In this document: positions 18,834-27,288 of the stretch, piece after piece | How positions within the stretch are numbered: position 1 is the first letter of the stretch | How the letters are laid out: each line of letters begins with the position of its first letter | Source: Arthrobacter sp. ov118 | GTDB taxonomy: Bacteria; Actinomycetota; Actinomycetes; Actinomycetales; Micrococcaceae | Direction of reading: 5' to 3' | Assembly (NCBI RefSeq): GCF_900116495.1 | Contig: NZ_FPAY01000010.1 | Coordinates: 124,001 to 188,000, forward strand | DNA length: 64,000 nt | Translations under genes and position numbers: made by a program | The notes under the pieces: model-generated | Told to the model about the DNA's origin: nothing | Seen by the model: only the letters and a program-made list of their open reading frames with translations | Databases searched by the model: none

Positions 18834-20636
18834 CTACTTGGCGTACTGCGGCAGGCGGACGGGTTGGCCGGTGGAGGGCTGGACGTTGAATGTGCGCAGC
18901 GTCTGGCTCATGACCGAACGGAACACCGGTCCGTTGGTGATTCCGTAGATGCTTCCCTTGGGCCGTTGCAGGACCACCTCAACAATAAACCGCGGATCGT
19001 CCATGGGCGCCATCCCCACCATGGAGGCGGTGTAGCCGCAGAACCCGCTTTTGCCGTCGTCGCACGGCGACTCGGACGTGCCCGTCTTGGCGCCCACACG
19101 GTACCCGTCGATGGCTGCTTCCTTGATCTCACCCTCGGTCACCGCGCTTTCCAGGATGTCGCGCACCTGTTTCGCGGTGTTTTTGGAGACGACCTGCCGC
19201 GGGTCCTTGGCCGGAACTTTTTCCTCGTTCCCGTCAGGGCTGATGTAGCTGTCGATCAGCCGCGGCTGGAGCATCACGCCGTCGTTGGCGATGCTTTGGT
19301 AGGCCCGCACGGTCTGCAGCGTTGACTGGGCGACGCCCTGGCCGAAGAGGACGGTGTACTGCTGGCGGCCGTCCCATTGATCCGCCGGGGCGAGGATTCC
19401 CTTCGATTCCGCGGGCAGGCCAATGTCGGGCGCCTCGCCGATGCCGAACTTCTTCAGCCAGTTATAGCGCTGGTCCTTGCTCAGGCGCTGGCCCACCATG
19501 ACCGTTCCGGTATTCATGGAGTAGCCGACGATGCCGGCCAGGGTGCGTTGCTCGGTGCCGTGTTCGAACGCGTCGGTGAACGTCTGCCCGTCCAGGGTGT
19601 AGGTGGCCGGAATGGTGAAGGTGTCCAGCGGACTGGACTTGCCCTCTTCGATCACTGCCGCAGCGGTGATCATCTTCTCCACCGATCCGGGCTCGTAGGC
19701 GGCGGTGACGGCCCGGACCCCGCGGTCCTCCGCGGCAACCTTGCCAGGGTCGTTGGGATCCGGGGCGTCCGTGTCCGCCATGGCAATGATGTTGCCGGTC
19801 TTGACGTCAGAGACCACAATCACGCCCCACTCTGCGCCGAGCTTGTCTTTCTGGCTTTGGATGGCCTGCTGGGAAAAGTACTGCAGATCCGAGTTCAGCG
19901 TGAGCTTGATGTCCTTGCCGTTCACCGCCGGCGTCAGCTGGTCCACGCCCACGGGGATGCGCAGCCCGTCGGCGCCGATTTCGAACACGCGCTTGCCGGG
20001 CGTGCCCTTGAGGATCTCGTCCTGGGTCTGTTCGAGCCCGGCCTGCCCGGTGGCGCCGTCGTGGAGGAAGCCGACAATGCCGCCGGCCACGGAGCCGTTG
20101 GGATAGACCCGCTTGCTGGTGCCTTCGGTGACAATGCCGGGAATTTGAAGCTTGGATACCCGGTCCTCGACGTCGGGCTTGAGATCCTTGGCCACGATGT
20201 AGTAGCGCTGGGTTCCGGTCAGGGCGTCGCGTAGGGCATCGCGGTCCATGCCGAGCACCGCCGCCAGTTCGGATATGCCCTGGTCCCGGGTGACCTTGAC
20301 CAGCTCATCCTTGCCGTTGATGGTCTCAAGCCTGCGGAAGGACTCGGTCTTGGTGTTGACCGTCTGGTCCACCACGACGTTGTAGCGGATAACACTGCTG
20401 GCCAGGACCGTGCCGGACGAATCGAGGATGCTGCCGCGTTCCGCGGGCAGCACGATGGGCGTGAGCCGGTTATTGAGGGCGGCCTCTGCCATGCCGCCGA
20501 CATCCAGCCCCTGGACCAGGAACAGCTTGCCGCCAACCACCAGCAGAAGGGTCAGCATCAGGCCCAGCCCCACGCGGAGCCGCCGGGTGGCGTTTGGGGC
20601 TTTGGCCTTGCTGGCCTTGCCGGAGTTCTGCGCCAC
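18834..20636 (-). CDS. ftsI: Septal transpeptidase FtsI / class B penicillin-binding protein
   Basis: Cross-links septal peptidoglycan and partners FtsW. The 600-residue protein has a basic cytoplasmic tail, one membrane anchor near residues 21-42, a PBP dimerisation domain ('LPAERGSILDSSGTVLA') and a transpeptidase domain. The three active-site motifs are all present: SVEK with nucleophile Ser318, SMN at 373-375 and KTG at 517-519. There is no PASTA domain. The GTG start has AAGGA seven bases upstream. It lies between ftsL and murE, as in other dcw clusters. Confidence 0.96.
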   Translation of the reverse strand: MAQNSGKASKAKAPNATRRLRVGLGLMLTLLLVVGGKLFLVQGLDVGGMAEAALNNRLTPIVLPAERGSILDSSGTVLASSVIRYNVVVDQTVNTKTESFRRLETINGKDELVKVTRDQGISELAAVLGMDRDALRDALTGTQRYYIVAKDLKPDVEDRVSKLQIPGIVTEGTSKRVYPNGSVAGGIVGFLHDGATGQAGLEQTQDEILKGTPGKRVFEIGADGLRIPVGVDQLTPAVNGKDIKLTLNSDLQYFSQQAIQSQKDKLGAEWGVIVVSDVKTGNIIAMADTDAPDPNDPGKVAAEDRGVRAVTAAYEPGSVEKMITAAAVIEEGKSSPLDTFTIPATYTLDGQTFTDAFEHGTEQRTLAGIVGYSMNTGTVMVGQRLSKDQRYNWLKKFGIGEAPDIGLPAESKGILAPADQWDGRQQYTVLFGQGVAQSTLQTVRAYQSIANDGVMLQPRLIDSYISPDGNEEKVPAKDPRQVVSKNTAKQVRDILESAVTEGEIKEAAIDGYRVGAKTGTSESPCDDGKSGFCGYTASMVGMAPMDDPRFIVEVVLQRPKGSIYGITNGPVFRSVMSQTLRTFNVQPSTGQPVRLPQYAK

Positions 20637-20672
20637 GGTGAGTCCTTGCTGCTTGCCTTGCTGGTGGTCTGA

Positions 20673-20704
20673 GAACGTTACTGCCCCGGAACGTTACTGC
20701 CCCG
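20673..20704. repeat. Perfect 16-bp tandem duplication at the ftsL stop
   Basis: The unit GAACGTTACTGCCCCG occurs twice back to back (20673-20688 and 20689-20704). The ftsL stop codon lies in the second copy. The 16-bp shift means the extra copy is not in the ftsL frame, so it falls in the ftsL-ftsI gap. Probably slippage. Confidence 0.8.
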
Positions 20705-21398
20705 GAAGTTTCTGCGCGGGAGCCGGCACCGATCCGCCGTGCAGTTCCGCGGTCGGGGCCGCGGGCTTGGTGTCGGCCGCTTTCGTGCCGGCCGGCTTGT
20801 CGGCCGGCTTGTCGGCCGGCTTCGTGTCGGCCGGCTTGGTCTCGGCCGGTTTGGCGTCAGCCGTTTGCCGCTGGGCGAGCGGTTCGTTATCGGAAACCGG
20901 CGGAACAACGGTGAGCTGTCCGGCGACAGCAGGTGCGGCGATGACGGCGCCCGGAGCATCGCCCTTGACGGCCGGCTTGGCCTTGCCGGTGACGCTCAGG
21001 GTAGAGAGGTCGATCTGGCCCTTGCCGACCGAAGCCACCATGCCCAGTTCCGTGGCCTTGGCAGCGAGGTTCTGCGGGGCGTCGAAGTTCTGGACCTGTT
21101 GGGTGAGGTCCTGGTTCTGCTTCGTCAGGGTGGTCTGGTCGCTGCGCAGCTGGACCAGCTGGTACTGGGCCGAGGAGACGGAGATATTCAAGACCAGCAC
21201 GGCCATGAGGGCGATCGCCAACATGCCGAAGCAGAGGACCACGAACGGCGCGCGGCGCTTGCGGGGTGCCGAGCGGACCAGCGACAGCGGAGTACGTGAC
21301 TTCCGGGCCGGACCGGTGACCGGGCGGACGCCGGGCAGGGCACGGGCAGTAGCGCCCTGGACAACGGGGTAGCTGTTGACGGCGGCGGCGTTGCTCAT
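20694..21398 (-). CDS. ftsL: FtsL-like divisome protein with repetitive extracytoplasmic tail
   Basis: Small bitopic divisome protein expected to work with FtsQ and the FtsB-like partner in activating FtsWI. The 234-residue protein has a basic N-terminus (1-50), one membrane helix near residues 52-75 and a leucine-zipper-like coiled coil ('[20 protein letters not shown]') to about residue 120. From about residue 140 it is low complexity, with '[17 protein letters not shown]' repeats encoded by 12-bp tandem repeats. Sequence identity to model FtsL is low; the call rests on topology and position between rsmH and ftsI. It overlaps rsmH by 4 bp (ATGA). Confidence 0.8.
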   Translation of the reverse strand: MSNAAAVNSYPVVQGATARALPGVRPVTGPARKSRTPLSLVRSAPRKRRAPFVVLCFGMLAIALMAVLVLNISVSSAQYQLVQLRSDQTTLTKQNQDLTQQVQNFDAPQNLAAKATELGMVASVGKGQIDLSTLSVTGKAKPAVKGDAPGAVIAAPAVAGQLTVVPPVSDNEPLAQRQTADAKPAETKPADTKPADKPADKPAGTKAADTKPAAPTAELHGGSVPAPAQKLPGQ

Positions 21399-22393
21399 GC
21401 TGCTCTCCTGGCTTTGATGCGTTCGACGGCGCGCAGCCGGGCGGAAGCTGCGCGGGGGTTTTCAGCGATTTCAGCGGCGGTGGGCACCTCGGTGCCCTTT
21501 GTCAGGGTTTTGAGTTCGGCTTTGTGCTCTTCGAGTTCGACCGGGAAGCCAACCGGGGCCGAGGACTTCGATCCGGCTTGGAAGAAGCCCTTGACGATCT
21601 TGTCTTCGAGGGAGTGGTAGGACATGACCACTACACGGCCGCCCAAGGCGATCGCCTCAATGGCTGCCGGGATGGCACGCTCCAGGACGTCCAGTTCCTC
21701 GTTAACCTCGATCCGGAGCGCCTGGAAGGTGCGTTTGGCCGGGTGCCCGCCGGTCTTGGCGGCCCCGGAGGGCACCACGGAACGGATCTGTTCGACCAGT
21801 TCGCCCGTAGTGGTGAAGGGCTTTTCGGCGCGCGCAGCCACGATCCTGTTCGCGATGCGGCCGGCGAATTTTTCTTCCCCCCATTTCCGGATAATCCGGA
21901 CGAGGTCTTCTTCGCTGTAGTTGTTGACGACGTCAGCGGCAGTCTGGCCGCGACTGGTGTCCATCCGCATGTCCAGGGGTGCGTCGAAGGAGTAGGCAAA
22001 GCCGCGCTCCCGCTCGTCCAGTTGCAGCGAGGAGACACCAAGGTCCATGAGCACCCCGTGGACTTCGGTGAAGCCAAGGTCTTCGAGGACGTCCGGGATT
22101 TCGTCGTAGACGGCGTGGACCAGGTCTGTCCGGGCCGCGAAGGCTGCCAGCCGCTCCCCCGCGAGTGCCAAGGCTTCCTCATCGCGGTCGATGCCGATCA
22201 GGTGGAGGTCCGGAAAGCGCTGGAGGAGGGCCTCGGAGTGGCCCCCCATGCCGAGGGTCGCGTCGATCACTACCGGCGTCTCGCCGCGGTTCCGGGCAGC
22301 CTCGAAGCCGGGGGCCAACAAATTGATGCACCGGTCCTTGAGGACCGGTACATGGCGTTCGGACGTGGGCTTCGTCTTGTCGGGGTCCGTCAT
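21395..22393 (-). CDS. rsmH: 16S rRNA (cytosine-1402-N4)-methyltransferase
   Basis: SAM-dependent methyltransferase (MraW) that modifies C1402 in the ribosomal P site. The 332-residue protein starts near '[13 protein letters not shown]', then the SAM-binding '[16 protein letters not shown]', '[23 protein letters not shown]' (a diagnostic RsmH motif), and the C-terminal '[17 protein letters not shown]' and '[15 protein letters not shown]'. The frame is open for 26 codons upstream, but ATG at 22393 has AAAGGA eight bases before it and matches the normal length. It is followed by ftsL with a 4-bp overlap and preceded by mraZ after a structured 191-bp gap. Confidence 0.96.
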   Translation of the reverse strand: MTDPDKTKPTSERHVPVLKDRCINLLAPGFEAARNRGETPVVIDATLGMGGHSEALLQRFPDLHLIGIDRDEEALALAGERLAAFAARTDLVHAVYDEIPDVLEDLGFTEVHGVLMDLGVSSLQLDERERGFAYSFDAPLDMRMDTSRGQTAADVVNNYSEEDLVRIIRKWGEEKFAGRIANRIVAARAEKPFTTTGELVEQIRSVVPSGAAKTGGHPAKRTFQALRIEVNEELDVLERAIPAAIEAIALGGRVVVMSYHSLEDKIVKGFFQAGSKSSAPVGFPVELEEHKAELKTLTKGTEVPTAAEIAENPRAASARLRAVERIKARRAA

Positions 22394-22447
22394 GCCTTCG
22401 TCCTTTCGTTGCCCGGAGTGCTGGTTTCTGGTGGCGGCTCTTAAGCA

Positions 22448-22559
22448 ACGTTCCTTGGTCCAGGTCCCCATCCGCGCCTATCCTGCGCCGGCCTGGCTCC
22501 GGGGAAGTGAGCCAGGACAGCAGCCTGATGGGCGGCTGGAGATCTCGATCAAGGAACGT
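22448..22559. repeat. Nested inverted repeats in the mraZ-rsmH gap
   Basis: Outer perfect 10-bp inverted repeat ACGTTCCTTG (22448-22457) / CAAGGAACGT (22550-22559). Inside it is a hairpin of CCTGGCTC (22492-22499) and GAGCCAGG (22509-22516) with a 9-base loop. Such a structure could fold in the mRNA between mraZ and rsmH and tune read-through or stability. Function not demonstrated. Confidence 0.6.
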
Positions 22560-22584
22560 CGTGTGCTGGTGGTTCAGTGGGGAT

Positions 22585-23013
22585 TCAGAGAATCCCCGGT
22601 ATTGCGTCGTCCGTTTCCGAAAAGGCTGTTTCCTTTTCAGCCAGGTACTCGCTCCAAGCCTGGGCGTCCCAAATCTCTGCGCGGGATCCTGCGCCGATGA
22701 CGGCGAGTTCCCGGCCGAGACCTGCGTACTCCCGGAGCGCCGGCGGAATCGTCACGCGCCCCTGCTTGTCAGGTACCTCGTCCGAGGCTCCAGAGAGGAA
22801 AACACGGATGTAGTCACGTGCTTGCTTGGAGGAAATTGGAGCCTCCCGCATCTGCTCGTGAACCCGGCCGAATTCCGCCTCACTGAAGACGTAGATGCAA
22901 CGCTCCTGGCCCCGTGTGAGAACCAGCCCGCTGGCAAGCTCCTCACGGAACTTCGCTGGGAGGATAATTCGACCTTTTTCGTCCAGACGCGGCGAATGGG
23001 TGCCGAGAAACAC
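22585..23013 (-). CDS. mraZ: Transcriptional regulator MraZ
   Basis: AbrB-like DNA-binding protein that binds repeats at its own promoter and controls the dcw operon. The 142-residue protein contains the duplicated MraZ module: '[24 protein letters not shown]' at the N-terminus and '[23 protein letters not shown]' at about residues 76-98. The start is a GTG at 23013 matching the conserved family N-terminus; the ribosome site (AGGCGGTG region) is modest. It is the first gene of the division block. Three CTCCACA boxes (TGTGGAG on the coding strand) overlap the promoter 65-91 bp upstream. Confidence 0.96.
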   Translation of the reverse strand: MFLGTHSPRLDEKGRIILPAKFREELASGLVLTRGQERCIYVFSEAEFGRVHEQMREAPISSKQARDYIRVFLSGASDEVPDKQGRVTIPPALREYAGLGRELAVIGAGSRAEIWDAQAWSEYLAEKETAFSETDDAIPGIL

Positions 23014-23077
23014 GGCCCACCGCCTGTCTTTTCTAGGAAGTCCAACGTCCCCTGTGCTGCCACTACCCTCTTACGTC

Positions 23078-23104
23078 CTCCACATTACTCCACAACGCTC
23101 CACA
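23078..23104 (-). promoter_or_regulatory. Three 10-bp-phased MraZ-type boxes
   Basis: On the minus strand TGTGGAG occurs three times in exact 10-bp register (plus-strand CTCCACA at 23078-23084, 23088-23094 and 23098-23104). Known MraZ sites are short G-rich direct repeats with 10-bp phasing. The boxes run from the edge of the -35 through the spacer into the -10, which fits autorepression. Assignment to MraZ is inference. Confidence 0.7.
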
Positions 23105-23109
23105 GTCAA
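23082..23109 (-). promoter_or_regulatory. mraZ / dcw operon promoter
   Basis: On the minus strand a TTGACT -35 (23109-23104) is separated by 16 bp from a TAATGT -10 (23087-23082). Predicted transcription starts near 23075, giving a ~60-nt leader before the mraZ GTG. Confidence 0.65.
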
Positions 23110-23331
23110 CGACACGCCCGGGATGTTTTCACAAATTTGCGGCGATTGGCCCCCCTCGTTGCCAGCATTTGCAAGGAATCGGGGCCGTGGTGGAAAGTGG
23201 AGCGTTTTTTTCGTGGTTGCCCCGCCCGCCTCAGACGGTTTGGTCCGGGAGGGCCCAGGCAGCGCCGCATTACCTCCAGGAGGCCCACCGTGGCACGTTT
23301 CACGCGTCCTTAGGGCCGCTTAAATGGCGAA

Positions 23332-23351
23332 AGACCCGCCGAAGCGGGTCT
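23332..23351 (-). terminator. UUCG-loop terminator of the DUF3040 gene
   Basis: An 8-bp stem AGACCCGC/GCGGGTCT closes a 4-base loop (TTCG on the minus strand) and is followed by TTTC. It lies 64 bp past the DUF3040 stop. Confidence 0.75.
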
Positions 23352-23414
23352 CTCACCGTCCCCCGGCGGACCGGTGGCGGAAAGTGGAGGGCCGAGGAAG
23401 CCCTCACAGGTGGT

Positions 23415-23786
23415 TCAGGATTCTCCCCGGTGCCGTTCATCCCAGCGCTGCTCAAGGTTGCTCATGAATGAACTCCGCGGCTTGCCCTGCTTGCGGCCCC
23501 TGGCCCCCCGGCCCTTGCCCACAGCCGAGCTGCGCATCGTGGCGAAGTACACACCGGCACCCATGACAACGAAGCCCAAGACGCCAACAAAGATATTTTG
23601 GATCGATACGCCGACCAGCAGCAGCAGGACGCCGGCGAGCGTGGCGAGTACCCCGATGACAAGGTGGCGTGTGGACCACGAGCGCCCCGGGACCGATCCC
23701 ATCGAGCTTGCGAACTTGGGATCGTCCTCATGCAGCTGCTTCTCAAGTTGCTCCAGCAACTTCTGTTCGTGCTCCGAGAGCGGCAT
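23415..23786 (-). CDS. DUF3040 family membrane protein
   Basis: Small membrane protein of unknown function. The 123-residue protein begins with 'MPLSEHEQKLLEQLEKQL', the DUF3040 signature that is very common in actinobacteria. Two hydrophobic helices follow at about residues 42-60 and 63-80, and the tail is basic and disordered. Start at 23786 is set by an excellent GAGGAGGT ribosome site; an open frame continues 31 codons upstream but has no such support. It is separately transcribed from mraZ, with its own terminator at 23332-23351. DUF3040 genes lie between dinB and mraZ in many relatives (from memory), so a cell-envelope link is possible but unproven. Confidence 0.85.
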   Translation of the reverse strand: MPLSEHEQKLLEQLEKQLHEDDPKFASSMGSVPGRSWSTRHLVIGVLATLAGVLLLLVGVSIQNIFVGVLGFVVMGAGVYFATMRSSAVGKGRGARGRKQGKPRSSFMSNLEQRWDERHRGES

Positions 23787-24086
23787 TGCGACCTCCTCAA
23801 GTCTGCCAACGTCGGGACTTGACGTGGCCTTTGGCTTAAAACCCCTAACGCCCGGGATTCCGAAGTGGTTCCCAATCACCGCCCTTGGTGAAATGGGGCA
23901 ACTCCAGAGTCCCGCGCCGGTCTTCAGCTGGCCAGGTCGTTGCCGATCGGTCGATCTAGTCGTCCTAAACCTAGGTATTAATAAGGATAGATTGTTGCGG
24001 CCTGTTCTGAAAGACAGTCTTAAGGCCCTGTCCCGTGCCGGCGGGCCTGACGGAGGGGCCAGGCGGCCCTAAATACGGCCGGAGGT
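23787..24086. other. Intergenic region between dinB and the DUF3040 gene
   Basis: 300 bp with no supported gene. It contains an AT-rich stretch (about 23960-23992) unusual for this genome, a likely promoter area for the DUF3040 gene, and a small AAGACAGTCTT palindrome near 24012. No clear terminator for dinB was seen. Confidence 0.5.
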
Positions 24087-25448
24087 TCAGCGGCCGGTGT
24101 TCCCCTGGCCGGCCGGGTCGGAGTTTGCCGTATCGGTGTTAGCCGTGTGGTTGTTTGCCGGGTCCAGGAGCCGTGCCGGCAAAACCGACTTGTTGCCGAA
24201 CTTTCGGGTGACGGCGTCGAGCGCTTGTTCTGCAGCCCTCCAGTTGTCGTCCCGGCGGTCCAGACTCAGTTGCAGGGGGGCGTGGGCGGCCTCTTCCAGC
24301 TGCTCCGCCCGGATGCCCACGAGCCGTACGGTCATGGGCCTTTCACCCACCGACTCCAGAAGCTGGACTGCCACGGCATAGAGCAGTTGGGCACTGTCGA
24401 TCGGGGTGCTCACCGTGCGGCTGCGGGTGATGGTGGAAAAGTCCGCGTAGCGCAGCTTCAGCGCCACGGTGCGGGCATGCATTCCCGCGCCGCGCAGGCG
24501 CTCGGCAGTCCGGTGTGACAGCCGCAGCAGCTCACGGTGGAGCAACGCGTCATCCGCGGTGTCTGTGGCAAAGGTCTCTTCGGCTCCGATGCTCTTTTCC
24601 AGCCGGACTGGCGTCACGGGCCGTGGGTCGATGCCCCAGGAGAGTCGGTAGACGTGCTCCCCCGAGGCGCCCAGCAGCTTCCGCAGCGAGGGCAGCGGCG
24701 ACGCGGCGACGTCGGCCACCGTCCGGATACCCCGTCGGGCAAGCACCTCAACCGTCTTCCCCCCGACCCCCCAGAGCGCGCTGACCGGAAGGCTGTGAAG
24801 GTACGGGATGGTTTCCTCCGGCGTGATTAGCAGCAGGCCGTCCGGTTTGCAGCGGGTGGAAGCGATTTTGGCCACGAACTTGCTCGCGGCTATGCCCACT
24901 GACGCCGTGATCCCCAGTTCCCGCGCGACGCGGGCGCGGATCAGTTCGCCGATCTCCCGGGGCGGACCCAGCCTCCGGATGGCACCTCCGACGTCCAGGA
25001 ACGCCTCATCCACGCTGAGCGGCTCCACGAGGTCGGTGATGGAACCAAAGATGGCCATGATCTGGCCGGACACTTCGTAGTAGAGCTTGTGCCGGGGCTC
25101 GATGACCACTGCCGAGGGACACATGCGGGCCGCGACCGCCATGGGCATCGCTGATCTGACGCCGAACGCCCGGGCTTCGTAGGATGCGGAGAGCACAACG
25201 GACCGGTCGGCCGGATAGCCGACGATCACGGGCCTTCCCTTCAGCTCGGGACGGCTGCGCAGCTCTACCGAGACAAAGAATGCGTCCATGTCAACGTGCA
25301 TGATGCTGCTGCGCCGCAGTTCCCGCAGCGTGTCCTCGCTGAAACGGCCGGGAGGCGGCACTTCGGCGGGCGCAGTAGTCCGTCTCTGATGATTGTCTGC
25401 ATGTTTGTCTGTGTGTTTGTCTGTGTGTTTGTCTGCGTCCGGCCCCAC
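24087..25448 (-). CDS. dinB: DNA polymerase IV (Y-family translesion polymerase)
   Basis: Error-prone polymerase for lesion bypass. The 453-residue protein has the catalytic 'IMHVDMDAFFVSVE' motif (residues 49-62), 'SYEARAFGVRSAMP', and the second acidic motif 'PLSVDEAFLDV'. Helix-hairpin-helix 'ALWGVGGKTVEVLARRGIRTVADVA' and the little-finger domain follow. The first ~20 residues are a 'DKHTDKHTDKHADNH' repeat, encoded by 12-bp tandem repeats and not part of the fold. No clear beta-clamp motif could be assigned at the C-terminus. The GTG at 25448 is preceded by AGGA nine bases upstream; an internal ATG at 25301 is an alternative without a good ribosome site. Confidence 0.93.
   Translation of the reverse strand: MGPDADKHTDKHTDKHADNHQRRTTAPAEVPPPGRFSEDTLRELRRSSIMHVDMDAFFVSVELRSRPELKGRPVIVGYPADRSVVLSASYEARAFGVRSAMPMAVAARMCPSAVVIEPRHKLYYEVSGQIMAIFGSITDLVEPLSVDEAFLDVGGAIRRLGPPREIGELIRARVARELGITASVGIAASKFVAKIASTRCKPDGLLLITPEETIPYLHSLPVSALWGVGGKTVEVLARRGIRTVADVAASPLPSLRKLLGASGEHVYRLSWGIDPRPVTPVRLEKSIGAEETFATDTADDALLHRELLRLSHRTAERLRGAGMHARTVALKLRYADFSTITRSRTVSTPIDSAQLLYAVAVQLLESVGERPMTVRLVGIRAEQLEEAAHAPLQLSLDRRDDNWRAAEQALDAVTRKFGNKSVLPARLLDPANNHTANTDTANSDPAGQGNTGR
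25399..25434. repeat. 12-bp tandem repeats in the 5' end of dinB
   Basis: Two perfect GTGTGTTTGTCT units (25411-25422, 25423-25434) follow one near-perfect copy (25399-25410) and a degenerate one before it. They encode four-residue DKHT-like repeats. Because units are 12 bp, copy-number change would keep the frame. Confidence 0.8.
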
Positions 25449-25534
25449 ACCTTCAATCCTATGCCCGGGGACTGACTAAACTGGAGGCTGATTCCGCGTC
25501 AACCCCACGCGTCAACACCAGGAGGAAAATCCCT

Positions 25535-26068
25535 GTGAAGGTATTTGGACAGCGCAAACGTGCCACGGCGGCCCTCGCGGCGGCGGGCACGTTACTGGCC
25601 TTGGCCGCCTGCACGCCTGCCGGCACCGGGACCGGGACCACGGCGGCCGCGCCGTCGTCGAGTTCGGCCTCATCACCGCAGTCCTCCACGACCGCTCCCC
25701 CAAGCCCTTCCGCGGAGCCCGGCACCTCTGCCACGGTCGGCGCCCTGGTTCCCGGATTCCCGCAGAGGCTCCTGCCCCTCATGCCCGGGGCCAAGGTGGT
25801 TTCCAGCAGCTTGGACAAGACCACTGTGCCGGCAACGGTGGCACTCGTCGGCGGCATCACGGCCCCTGCCGCCGATGTCCTGGCCTATTACACCAAGGGG
25901 CTCCAGGCCCAGGGCTTCAAGGCCGTCCCGGGAGAAACCGTGGGCGCCCTGCCCTCTAAGGACTTCCTTCGCGGCGACAGCGAGACCGTGAACATCTCCG
26001 TCATGGAGTCCAAAGGCGTGTCCACCTTCACGATTGGCGCTAACGTCGCTGCCGGATCCGTCAAGTGA
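25535..26068 (+). CDS. Putative secreted lipoprotein, unknown function
   Basis: A 177-residue protein with a basic start, a hydrophobic signal segment and a lipobox 'LALAAC' with Cys at residue 26, so it is probably a diacylglyceryl-modified lipoprotein processed by LspA. A Ser/Thr/Pro-rich linker (about 28-65) leads to a small C-terminal domain with 'ADVLAYYTKGLQAQGFKAV', which resembles a compact periplasmic fold. I do not recognise the family. The GTG start has a strong AGGAGGA ribosome site. Its stop overlaps the next gene's GTG start by 4 bp, so it is translationally coupled with the polyprenyl diphosphate synthase, and a role in envelope lipid handling is possible but speculative. Confidence 0.75.
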   Translation: MKVFGQRKRATAALAAAGTLLALAACTPAGTGTGTTAAAPSSSSASSPQSSTTAPPSPSAEPGTSATVGALVPGFPQRLLPLMPGAKVVSSSLDKTTVPATVALVGGITAPAADVLAYYTKGLQAQGFKAVPGETVGALPSKDFLRGDSETVNISVMESKGVSTFTIGANVAAGSVK

Positions 26069-27159
26069 GCGTCACCGAACAGCTGCGACTCGAACAGACG
26101 GCCTTCGTGGCCGCCGTCGCCGGCCAGCTCACGGATTTCCTGACCAGCCGCCAGGCTGTCATGTCCTCTATCTCGCAGGACATCGACCCGCTCATGGGCT
26201 CGATCTCCAACCTGGTCACGGGCGGCAAGCGCCTCCGGGCACTGATGTGTTACTGGGGCTGGCGCGGGGCCGGCGGCGAGGCCGACGCGGCCGAGGTGGT
26301 CACCGCAGGGGCAGCCCTGGAACTCTTCCAGGCCGCGGCCCTGATCCACGACGACATCATTGACCGCTCGGACACCCGCCGGGGCGGCCCCAGCGTCCAC
26401 CGCCGGTTCAGCGAACTGCACGAAAAACAGAGCTGGGCGCTGGACCGCGAACGATTCGGGCACGCGGCCGCCATCCTCACCGGCGACCTTTGCCTGTCCT
26501 TCAGCGAGGAATCCTTCACGGAAATCGGACACCGGGCCGCCGCCGGCAGCCCGGCGCGGCTGATCTTCAACCTCATGCGCGCCGAAGTGATGGCCGGGCA
26601 GTACCTGGACATCCTGGAGGAGGTCGCAGGGCCGCGGCGTGACCGCGCCGGCGCCGTCAGCCGGGCCCAGTCCATCATCCGATTCAAGTCGGCCAAGTAC
26701 TCCACCGAGCACCCGCTCGCCCTGGGCGGCGCGTTGGCCGGAGCAGGCGATGAGCTGCTGCGCGGCTACTCGGCGTTCGCCCTGCCGCTGGGCGAGGCGT
26801 TCCAGCTGCGCGACGACGTCCTTGGCGTCTTCGGCGACCCTGTCACAACCGGCAAGCCGGCCGGGGACGATCTCCGTGAGGGCAAGCGGACGGTGCTCGT
26901 GGCATTTGCCCTGGACCAGGCCACGGCAGCCGATTCGGAGTTCATCGACGCCAAACTCGGCGACCCCGAACTCAGCGACGCAGACATCACGGAGATCCGG
27001 CGGATCATTGTGGACTCCGGCGCACTCCAGGCCACCGAGGTGCTCATCGAAGAGTTCGGCAAGGCGGCCTTCACCGCCTTGGACCTCCTGCCGTTGGAGG
27101 AGCTTCCCAAGACGGCGCTCCGCAAGCTGGCGGAAGCAGCCGTCAGCCGCGCCGCCTGA
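26065..27159 (+). CDS. Polyprenyl (geranylgeranyl-type) diphosphate synthase
   Basis: Trans-isoprenyl diphosphate synthase that elongates isoprenoid chains for quinones, carotenoids or carrier lipids. The 364-residue protein has the first aspartate-rich motif 'LIHDDIIDRSDTRRG' (DDxxD) near residue 95 and the second 'LRDDVLGVFGD' near 250, with 'GKRLRALMCYW' binding the allylic/isopentenyl phosphate near residue 55. It sits where idsA2 (Rv2173) lies in M. tuberculosis next to the Rv2175c homologue. Product chain length cannot be read with certainty. A hairpin terminator follows, ahead of the convergent Rv2175c-like gene. Confidence 0.92.
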   Translation: MSVTEQLRLEQTAFVAAVAGQLTDFLTSRQAVMSSISQDIDPLMGSISNLVTGGKRLRALMCYWGWRGAGGEADAAEVVTAGAALELFQAAALIHDDIIDRSDTRRGGPSVHRRFSELHEKQSWALDRERFGHAAAILTGDLCLSFSEESFTEIGHRAAAGSPARLIFNLMRAEVMAGQYLDILEEVAGPRRDRAGAVSRAQSIIRFKSAKYSTEHPLALGGALAGAGDELLRGYSAFALPLGEAFQLRDDVLGVFGDPVTTGKPAGDDLREGKRTVLVAFALDQATAADSEFIDAKLGDPELSDADITEIRRIIVDSGALQATEVLIEEFGKAAFTALDLLPLEELPKTALRKLAEAAVSRAA

Positions 27160-27203
27160 TCCGGACTGCCACGGAATCCAACTGCTGCCCAGGAGGAGGA
27201 ACG

Positions 27204-27246
27204 CCGCGGGCCGCGTACAGCGATATTCGCTGCACACGGCCCGCGG
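27204..27246 (+). terminator. Hairpin terminator after the polyprenyl diphosphate synthase gene
   Basis: Outer stem CCGCGGGCCG (27204-27213) pairs with CGGCCCGCGG (27237-27246), with partial pairing inside, followed by TAAGTTTCTTT. It lies between convergent genes and may serve both. Confidence 0.75.
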
Positions 27247-27288
27247 TAAGTTTCTTTAATACTGTTTTTGTCTGCTGCCGCGGCGCTC

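Larger units (their letters stand above)
23014..23414. other. Intergenic region upstream of mraZ
   Basis: About 400 bp without a supported gene. It holds the mraZ promoter and three phased boxes (23078-23109), a T-rich tract near 23205-23212, and the terminator of the DUF3040 gene at 23332-23351. Open frames here lack ribosome sites and family resemblance. Confidence 0.7.
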
